Assembly (NCBI GenBank): GCA_900554345.1
Contig: USHH01000051.1
Location: 1 to 11,341, forward strand
DNA from: an uncultured Bacteroidales bacterium
GTDB taxonomy: Bacteria > Bacteroidota > Bacteroidia > Bacteroidales > Muribaculaceae
Length of the DNA: 11,341 nucleotides
Direction: 5' to 3'
The notes under the pieces are model-generated. The model saw only the letters and a list, made by a program, of their open reading frames with translations. It made no database searches and had not been told where the DNA came from. A program made the translations under genes and the position numbers. This document shows positions 6,610 through 11,341 of the stretch, piece after piece; within the stretch, counting starts at the first letter, position 1; every line of letters starts with the position of its first letter.

Positions 6610-7956
6610 TTACTTGTAGAGCTCCTTGTATTCGTCGGCGCTCACCTCTTTCTCGTCGAGCGTCACGTTGTCGTGGATTGCGGCGAAGAGCTTGTTGGTG
6701 AGGGTGTTCTCGTGCAGGCGCTGGTTGGCGTTCTTGTCCTTGAGGATTTCGCGGGCATAGTTGTCGACGGCCTCCTCGGGAAGGTTGGCGATGCCGTACT
6801 GCATGATCTGGCGGTAGACGATCTGGCGGGCGGCCTTCATCATGTCGTCGTCGTCGACGGTGATCTTGAGGTCTTCGGCGATCTTGTTGCGCACGAGGTC
6901 CCAGCAGAGGGCGGGGCGCATCCCGGTGTATTTCTCCTCTACGTTCTCATCGGTGATGTCCTCGTTGTTGTTGATGAGGAACTCCTTGAGCACGTCGTCG
7001 GGGAGCTGGAGGTCGCCCACGGCCTTCATCACGGCGTCCTTGGCGTCGATGCCGAAGCGGTAGGAGGAGTCGTTGACGAGGCCGGCCTCGATGATGCCTG
7101 TGATTTCCTTGCGGAAGGCGTCGAGGTCAGAGGCCTTCTCCTTTCCGAGCACATTGTCGAAGAATTCCTGGTCGAGCTCGGCTGGGCGCACCACGATGAT
7201 CTCCTTGATGTCCATCTGGAAATCGCCGTTGTAGGAAGCGGCGTCCTTCTTGTCGACGTTAAGCATGGAGGAGAGCTCGGCGGGATTGCCGTCGCAGGTG
7301 GCGTAGGGGTTGAAGACCACCACGTCGCCGACGTGCTTGCCGAGGAAGAGCTGGCGCTGCTCGTCGCTCTTGAAATATTTCGGGGATACGATGCCGTTTT
7401 CCACCACGATGCCCCCCTCGGCCACGGTGCCGTCGGGGTTGAGCTGGGTGATCACGCCCTTGACGAGGGCGTCGGCCTCGACCTCCTCGCCGGGGATCTG
7501 GCGGGAGAAGCGCTCGCGCATGCGCTCCACTTCCTCGTCTACCATCTTGTCGTCGACCTTGATCTTGTAGTAGGGGATGTGGAGGTCCTTGCTCACGGGA
7601 TCGGAGATCTCGGGAGCGAGGCCCACGCGGAACCTGAAGACGAACTCGGCGTTGTCGATGTTGAAATCGTTGTCCTTCTCGGGCACGGGGTTGCCGAGCA
7701 CCTGGAGCTTGTTTTCCTTGATATAGTCGAAAATGGCGTTGCCGACGGTCTTGTTGACCACATCGTATTTCACGGCGTTGCCGTATTTCCTTCTGATGAG
7801 GTCGGCGGGCACGTGTCCTGGGCGGAAGCCGGGCTCGGCATGCTTCTTGCCGAAGTCCTTGAGCTGCTGTTTCACCTTATCGGCGTAGTCTTTTTCTTCA
7901 AGAGTCACGGTGATTTCGCCGTGAAGATCATCGAGCTTGTCGTAGTTTACGTTCAT
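6610..7956 (-). CDS. tig: Trigger factor, ribosome-associated chaperone
   Basis: Trigger factor binds near the ribosome exit tunnel and shields nascent chains. Starting at M-N-V-N-Y-D-K the protein has 448 residues, normal for Bacteroidales. The N-terminal ribosome-binding domain carries the docking signature as G43-F-R-P-G-H-V-P50, at the same residue numbers as E. coli G-F-R-K-G-K-V-P. A divergent FKBP-like region follows (about 155-255), then a long helical C-terminal chaperone domain to residue 448. The frame stays open upstream to an ATG at 8049, but that longer form would begin upstream of the -7 promoter element and would add an unrelated 31-residue N-terminus, so the 7956 start is chosen. 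The gene opens the tig-clpP-clpX block, a widely conserved arrangement linking folding and degradation of new proteins. Confidence 0.96.
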   Translation of the reverse strand: MNVNYDKLDDLHGEITVTLEEKDYADKVKQQLKDFGKKHAEPGFRPGHVPADLIRRKYGNAVKYDVVNKTVGNAIFDYIKENKLQVLGNPVPEKDNDFNIDNAEFVFRFRVGLAPEISDPVSKDLHIPYYKIKVDDKMVDEEVERMRERFSRQIPGEEVEADALVKGVITQLNPDGTVAEGGIVVENGIVSPKYFKSDEQRQLFLGKHVGDVVVFNPYATCDGNPAELSSMLNVDKKDAASYNGDFQMDIKEIIVVRPAELDQEFFDNVLGKEKASDLDAFRKEITGIIEAGLVNDSSYRFGIDAKDAVMKAVGDLQLPDDVLKEFLINNNEDITDENVEEKYTGMRPALCWDLVRNKIAEDLKITVDDDDMMKAARQIVYRQIMQYGIANLPEEAVDNYAREILKDKNANQRLHENTLTNKLFAAIHDNVTLDEKEVSADEYKELYK

Positions 7957-7990
7957 TTTTATATCTGTTGTATTTCTTTGTCGGTGGGCT

Positions 7991-8002
7991 GGCCCGAAGG
8001 CC
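7991..8002 (-). other. Small UUCG-loop hairpin in the tig leader
   Basis: The minus strand reads GGCC-TTCG-GGCC, a 4-bp GC stem closing on the very stable C(UUCG)G tetraloop. It lies between the promoter and the tig start, so it should be in the 5' untranslated RNA. No T-run follows, so it is not a terminator. Its role, if any, is unknown. Confidence 0.4.
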
Positions 8003-8018
8003 GGAATTATTGCAGCCG

Positions 8019-8050
8019 CAAAGGTAAGAAATTTTATTGTGGCTGGCAAA
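8019..8050 (-). promoter_or_regulatory. tig promoter, Bacteroidetes sigma-ABfr type
   Basis: The minus strand carries TTTG at 8050-8047 and TACCTTTG at 8026-8019, separated by 20 nt. This matches the Bacteroidetes housekeeping consensus (TTTG at -33, TAnnTTTG at -7) in both elements and in spacing. The predicted transcript would start near 8012, giving a leader of about 55 nt before tig. It sits in the 138-bp gap after the M18 gene. Confidence 0.85.
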
Positions 8051-8094
8051 TGCGCGCGGATGAAAACGATAAAAATGGCCCGGAAGAGGGTGTG

Positions 8095-9408
8095 TCAGTG
8101 CATGAAGAAGGCGGTGAAAGCCTTTTCGGTGTCGAAGTGGTCGCTTAGTCCTGCGGTCTCCCTGGCGCTGTGCATCGCCCATATGGCGCATCCCATGTCG
8201 ACGCCGCTGAGGTCGAGCTGCGATGTGAGGATGTTGCCGAGCGTGGAGCCTCCGGCCACGTCGCCGTGGTTGACGAAATACTGGCAAGGCACCTTGGCCT
8301 CGCGACATAGTGCGCGGAAGACGGCCGCGGAGCGGGCGTCGGTCATATACTTGCAGTTGGCGTTGATCTTCACCACGGGGCCGCCGCCGATTACGGGATG
8401 GTTGGTGGGGTCGTATTTCTCATTGTAGTTGGGGTGCCAGGCATGGGCGTTGTCGGCCGAGATGAGGAAGGAGGAGGCTATGGCCTGATGGAAGGCCTGC
8501 GGGGCGTCGGGCTCGAGGCATGCGGTGACGCGCTCCGCGAGCGAGCGGGCGAAGGCGGAGGCGGCGCCCTGCTTGGTGGAGGAGCCTGTCTCCTCGTTGT
8601 CGAAGATCATGATCATGCGCGTGGCGGGGCATGGCTTGTCGGCCGAGAGCTCGAGGGCCTCGAGGGCGGCGAAGGCCATGGAGAGGTCGTCGATGCGCGC
8701 CGACTGGTAGTATTCCCCCTCCAGGCCGCAGACGCCGGCCTTCTCGTAAGGATAGAGGCAAAGCTCGTAGTCGAGGATCCTGTCTGGCTCCGTCTTGAGC
8801 TCGCCGGCGAGCATCAGGCGTATGAAGCCGCCGTTTTCGGAGGCCTGTCGCAGCTGCTCCTTGGAGAAGTAGCCGAGCACGGGCTTCATGTCTTTCTGCA
8901 CCGAGAGGGGGTTGCCCTCGTTGACCTGACGGTTGAAATGGATGGCGAGATGCGGAATCGTGGCCACGGGGCGCCGGAAGTCGACCAGACGTGTCTCCGG
9001 CTCCAGGGGATTGCCGGAGTCGAGCATCACGCGGCCGGAGATGGAGAGGGGCCGGTCGAACCAGGTGTACATGATGCCGCCGCCGTATTTCTCCACATTG
9101 AGGCCCACCACTCCCCCGTCGCCGTAGATCTCGGGGTTTGTCTTGATCTTGAAGCATGGGCTGTCGCTGTGGGCGGCGATAAGGCGGAAGCCTCCCTTCG
9201 AGGGGAGCTCCGTGCCGGGGATGAAGGCGAAGATGGCGGAGTCGTTTTTCGTCACGTAGTAGCGGGCGCTCTTGCGGAGGCGCCAGGGCTCTCGGGGATC
9301 GAGCTCCTCGAAGCCGAGGTCGTCGAGCTCGCGCTTCATGCGGGCCACGGCCATGAAATTGCATGTCGACTCGTCGAGACGCTCGAAGAGCCTGTCGATA
9401 TCATTCAT
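8095..9408 (-). CDS. M18-family zinc aminopeptidase (aspartyl aminopeptidase type)
   Basis: M18 enzymes are cytoplasmic dizinc exopeptidases that remove N-terminal, often acidic, residues from peptides. The 437-residue protein shows the expected metal and catalytic residues in order: H80-S-D82 (in A-A-H-S-D-S-P), D240 (in A-R-I-D-D), the E272/E273 pair (in D-N-E-E-T-G-S), D319 (in I-S-A-D-N-A-H) and H413 (in A-M-H-S-A-R-E). The length is typical of bacterial members. No signal peptide is present. The start codon lies inside the end of the DUF5063 gene (shared ATGAATGA), which argues for translational coupling and fixes the start. No terminator is visible in the 138 bp after its stop. Substrate preference cannot be read from the sequence, so no specific symbol is given. 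Confidence 0.93.
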   Translation of the reverse strand: MNDIDRLFERLDESTCNFMAVARMKRELDDLGFEELDPREPWRLRKSARYYVTKNDSAIFAFIPGTELPSKGGFRLIAAHSDSPCFKIKTNPEIYGDGGVVGLNVEKYGGGIMYTWFDRPLSISGRVMLDSGNPLEPETRLVDFRRPVATIPHLAIHFNRQVNEGNPLSVQKDMKPVLGYFSKEQLRQASENGGFIRLMLAGELKTEPDRILDYELCLYPYEKAGVCGLEGEYYQSARIDDLSMAFAALEALELSADKPCPATRMIMIFDNEETGSSTKQGAASAFARSLAERVTACLEPDAPQAFHQAIASSFLISADNAHAWHPNYNEKYDPTNHPVIGGGPVVKINANCKYMTDARSAAVFRALCREAKVPCQYFVNHGDVAGGSTLGNILTSQLDLSGVDMGCAIWAMHSARETAGLSDHFDTEKAFTAFFMH

Positions 9409-9931
9409 TTCTGTCGGATGTTAGATATATATGGTTGAGGGCCCGGAGCACATTGCAGAGGGTCTGGGCCCAGTAGGCCACGAAGTCGTCGTGGCATTCG
9501 GAGTATGCCTCCTCCGCGCGTTCTCCCTGAGTGTCGCTGACCACGGAGATGAAGTTGTAGAGGGGCTGGAAAATGTCGGCCAGGCATTCGGCGACGGAAG
9601 CGGCCACCGGAGTGTCGCTGTATTTCATGTCTTCCTCGAAGGTCTCCAGGAAGACGTCGTCGGGGCCGATGAGCGACTCCACGCGCCGGCGCACACTCTC
9701 GTAGAAGTCCTCGTCGACGTATGAGGCCGGGATGCCTCCCTCAAAGTCCGGCTCGACGCCGACGGCCGGCCTGATGTCGATAAACTCGTAGTAAATCCTC
9801 GGCAGCAGATGGAGCATGGTGTCGATAAACTCCGACCTGTCTGTCTCGCGGGCCTCCTCGAGGGCCGAGCAATAGCGCGCGCAAAGGGCGCTCAGCTCTA
9901 TGAGGCGGTGTCTTGAGAGATCATTTTCCAT
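9401..9931 (-). CDS. DUF5063 family protein of unknown function
   Basis: This 176-residue, acidic, soluble protein resembles the DUF5063 family found in Bacteroidetes; the assignment rests on memory of the family, not on a search. It has no signal peptide and no membrane segment. It looks mainly helical, with a conserved-looking central stretch around D91-D-V-F-L-E-T-F-E-E-D and the following region to about F121, and another aromatic and acidic patch near residues 145-155 (E-C-H-D-D-F-V-A-Y-W). I see no catalytic motif or metal site. Its start overlaps the end of nadD by 11 bp and its stop overlaps the start of the M18 aminopeptidase gene by 8 bp, so it is made together with both. A role linked to NAD synthesis or to peptide turnover is only an inference from this position. 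Confidence 0.8.
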   Translation of the reverse strand: MENDLSRHRLIELSALCARYCSALEEARETDRSEFIDTMLHLLPRIYYEFIDIRPAVGVEPDFEGGIPASYVDEDFYESVRRRVESLIGPDDVFLETFEEDMKYSDTPVAASVAECLADIFQPLYNFISVVSDTQGERAEEAYSECHDDFVAYWAQTLCNVLRALNHIYLTSDRNE

Positions 9932-10511
9932 ATATTCCTATATATAAGTTGTGGCGGTGTATGTAGCTGAGCACGTCGTCGGGCACGAAAAAGGCCATGT
10001 CGCGCCCCTCGGCGATCTGCCGGCGTATGAAGGTCGACGAGATCTCCATCTGGGGGGCATCGGCGGCCAGAGCCACCCCTGGCGGCGTGTGTTCAGGCAT
10101 GGGGTAGCCCGGGCGGGGATAGACTATGATGCCGAACTCCTCGAGGATCTCGCGGGCGTTGCGCCAGCGGTGGAAGGAGAGCCATGAGTCGCTGCCCACC
10201 ACCAGCGAGAAGCGGCAGTCGGGATGCTGCTCGCGCAGGCGGCAGAGGGTGACGTAGGTATAGGAGGGCGCCGGCAGATGCATCTCGAAGTCGGAGACCC
10301 TCACGCCGCGGCATCGGGCGGCCACCAGGGCCGCCATGGCGAGGCGGTGACGGTCGGGGGCCGGCATGCTGTCGGTCTTCAGCGGATTTCGGCGCGACAC
10401 CATCAGCCAGAGCTCGTCGAGACCCGCGAACTGCGACATATAACCGGCCACTATGGCGTGGCCGGTGTGTATGGGGTCGAAGCTCCCGCCGTAGATGCCT
10501 ATGTGGCGCAT
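9921..10511 (-). CDS. nadD: Nicotinate-nucleotide adenylyltransferase
   Basis: NadD transfers AMP from ATP to nicotinate mononucleotide, forming deamido-NAD, the penultimate step of NAD synthesis. The 196-residue protein begins with the nucleotidyltransferase fold signature: G8-G-S-F-D-P-I-H15-T-G-H18, containing the catalytic HxGH. It has G106-S-D-S-W in mid-protein and the C-terminal I157-S-S-T-F-I-R163 motif that binds the ATP phosphates. Length and motif spacing are standard. It starts 13 nt after the gmk stop and overlaps DUF5063 by 11 bp, so it belongs to the same transcript. The last residues, I-G-I-Y-G-K, are encoded by the same bases that place an AGGAA in front of the next start codon. 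Confidence 0.96.
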   Translation of the reverse strand: MRHIGIYGGSFDPIHTGHAIVAGYMSQFAGLDELWLMVSRRNPLKTDSMPAPDRHRLAMAALVAARCRGVRVSDFEMHLPAPSYTYVTLCRLREQHPDCRFSLVVGSDSWLSFHRWRNAREILEEFGIIVYPRPGYPMPEHTPPGVALAADAPQMEISSTFIRRQIAEGRDMAFFVPDDVLSYIHRHNLYIGIYGK

Positions 10512-10524
10512 GCCTCGGGGAAGG

Positions 10525-11118
10525 TCAGGCTATGAAGTCCTTGATGATGCGGCGGGTCTCCTCCACGGCCTGGTCGAGATTGTCGTTGACCACCGTGTAG
10601 TCGAACCTCGGAGCGAAGCTCATCTCGTATTCGGCCTTGTCGAGGCGCTTCTGGATAGACTCGGGGCTGTCGGAGCCGCGGCTGGCGAGACGCTCGCGCA
10701 GGGCGTCGATGCCCGGGGGCAGGATGAAGATGGAGAGGGCGTCGGCGCAGAAACGCTGCTTCACGTTGACGCCGCCCTTCACGTCGATGTCCATTATGAG
10801 GTTGCGCCCCGAGGAGAGCACGCGCTCCACCTCCGAGCGGAGGGTGCCGTAGAAGGTGCCTGCGTAGACCTCCTCCCACTCCACGAACTCACCCTTGCGG
10901 GCGCGGCGGGCAAACTCCTCGGCCGTCATGAAGTAGTATTCCCTGCCGTGCTGCTCGTTGCCGCGCGGCTGGCGGCTGGTGGCCGAGATCGAGAAGCCCA
11001 GCTTGAGCTCCGGGTCCTGCATCAGCCTTTCTATGATGGTGGATTTGCCGGCTCCTGAGGGGGCCGACATGATGATGATTTTCCCTCGTTGCTTTCCGGT
11101 ATTGGTTTTAAAGTCCAT
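10525..11118 (-). CDS. gmk: Guanylate kinase
   Basis: Guanylate kinase phosphorylates GMP to GDP using ATP and is essential for guanine nucleotide supply. The 197-residue protein has the P-loop S18-A-P-S-G-A-G-K-S-T, the GMP-binding segment around S48-R-Q-P-R52 and G58-R-E-Y-Y-F, the D110-I-D-V-K-G-G element, the lid arginines in L-R-E-R-L-A-S-R, and the closing V-V-N-D-N motif. Length is typical. It lies between yicC (53-bp gap) and nadD (13-bp gap); a yicC-gmk pairing is very common in bacteria. A 13-nt inverted repeat ends one base before the start codon. No consensus promoter is seen in the gap, so it is probably transcribed with yicC. Confidence 0.97.
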   Translation of the reverse strand: MDFKTNTGKQRGKIIIMSAPSGAGKSTIIERLMQDPELKLGFSISATSRQPRGNEQHGREYYFMTAEEFARRARKGEFVEWEEVYAGTFYGTLRSEVERVLSSGRNLIMDIDVKGGVNVKQRFCADALSIFILPPGIDALRERLASRGSDSPESIQKRLDKAEYEMSFAPRFDYTVVNDNLDQAVEETRRIIKDFIA

Positions 11119-11119
11119 A

Positions 11120-11132
11120 ATTGAGTCTCAAT
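11120..11132. repeat. Perfect short inverted repeat just upstream of gmk
   Basis: ATTGAG-T-CTCAAT on the plus strand is a perfect 6-bp inverted repeat with a one-base centre, ending one base before the gmk start codon. The one-base centre makes an RNA hairpin unlikely, so if functional it would be a protein-binding site. It may equally be chance in AT-rich DNA. Confidence 0.35.
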
Positions 11133-11171
11133 ATTTATATAGTCGATTTAGATTTCATGTATGCGCCGCGC

Positions 11172-11341
11172 TCAGAGCACGTTGAGCACCTGCTCCTTGA
11201 TCTGCTCGAGCTCGTCTTTCATCCTCACCACGATCTTCTGCATCCCGGCGTCGTTGGATTTGGAGCCGAGGGTGTTGATCTCACGGCCCATCTCCTGGGC
11301 GATGAATCCGAGCTTCTTGCCCACGCCCGACGACGCCTTGC
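11172..11341 (-). CDS. yicC: YicC/YloC family endoribonuclease, C-terminal part only
   Basis: Only the last 55 codons are inside the window; the gene continues past the right edge. Translation back from the TGA at 11174-11172 gives the characteristic YicC ending (DUF1732 region): G-K-K-L-G-F-I-A-Q-E-M-G-R-E-I-N-T-L-G-S, then K-S-N-D and a final E-Q-V-L-N-V-L. The pattern G-K-K-L-x-F-x-x-Q-E-x-x-R-E-x-N-T-x-x-S-K is highly conserved in the family, whose E. coli member is reported to be an endoribonuclease. It is followed after 53 bp by gmk, its usual neighbour. Its N-terminal half and promoter cannot be seen. Confidence 0.92.
   Translation of the reverse strand, partial: KASSGVGKKLGFIAQEMGREINTLGSKSNDAGMQKIVVRMKDELEQIKEQVLNVL

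Noticed and set aside
7957..8049. Upstream ATG giving trigger factor 31 extra residues
   Set aside because: It lies upstream of the -7 promoter element (8019-8026), so it would not be in the transcript from that promoter. The extra residues resemble no trigger factor N-terminus.
6580..8148. Plus-strand open frame (522 codons) opposite trigger factor
   Set aside because: It crosses the tig promoter and the intergenic hairpin, and its translation is dominated by V, L, G, E, H repeats typical of an antisense shadow. Trigger factor on the other strand explains the region.
1..11341. Possible hidden mobile, defence or CRISPR-like system
   Set aside because: All coding space is filled by housekeeping genes, the gaps are at most about 180 bp, and no direct-repeat arrays, transposase fragments or tRNA-like structures were seen on either strand.

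Overview
This window is an ordinary housekeeping segment of a Bacteroidales chromosome. The evidence is protein-level resemblance of ClpP, ClpX, RecQ and trigger factor to Bacteroides-type orthologues, two Bacteroidetes-style promoter elements (TAnnTTTG at -7, one with TTTG at -33), and a general lack of strong Shine-Dalgarno sequences. The GC-rich coding sequence with AT-rich intergenic gaps would fit a high-GC Bacteroidales such as Muribaculaceae, but that family-level placement is inference. All ten recognised genes lie on the minus strand, so they are transcribed from the right end of the window to the left.

Right part (11341 to 8095): the 3' end of a yicC-family endoribonuclease gene, then gmk (guanylate kinase), nadD (NAD biosynthesis adenylyltransferase), a DUF5063 protein of unknown function, and an M18 zinc aminopeptidase. 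These are very tightly packed: gmk and nadD are 13 bp apart, nadD and DUF5063 overlap by 11 bp, and DUF5063 and the M18 gene overlap by 8 bp. They are almost certainly one transcript with translational coupling.

Middle part (8050 to 4400): a textbook Bacteroidetes promoter, then tig (trigger factor), a strong GC-rich hairpin, clpP, clpX and a clear rho-independent terminator with a run of eight T. This block makes the ribosome-bound chaperone and the ClpXP protease.

Left part (4353 to 1): a -7 promoter element, recQ (DNA helicase with an acidic C-terminal extension), a short intergenic hairpin, and a secreted or lipid-anchored peptidyl-prolyl isomerase with two parvulin domains, ending in a terminator-like hairpin at the window edge.

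No gene-free stretch exceeds about 180 bp. I see no mobile elements, CRISPR arrays, RNA genes, phage genes or defence genes. I found no evidence for a new biological system; the most useful unknown is the DUF5063 gene embedded in the overlapping nadD operon.
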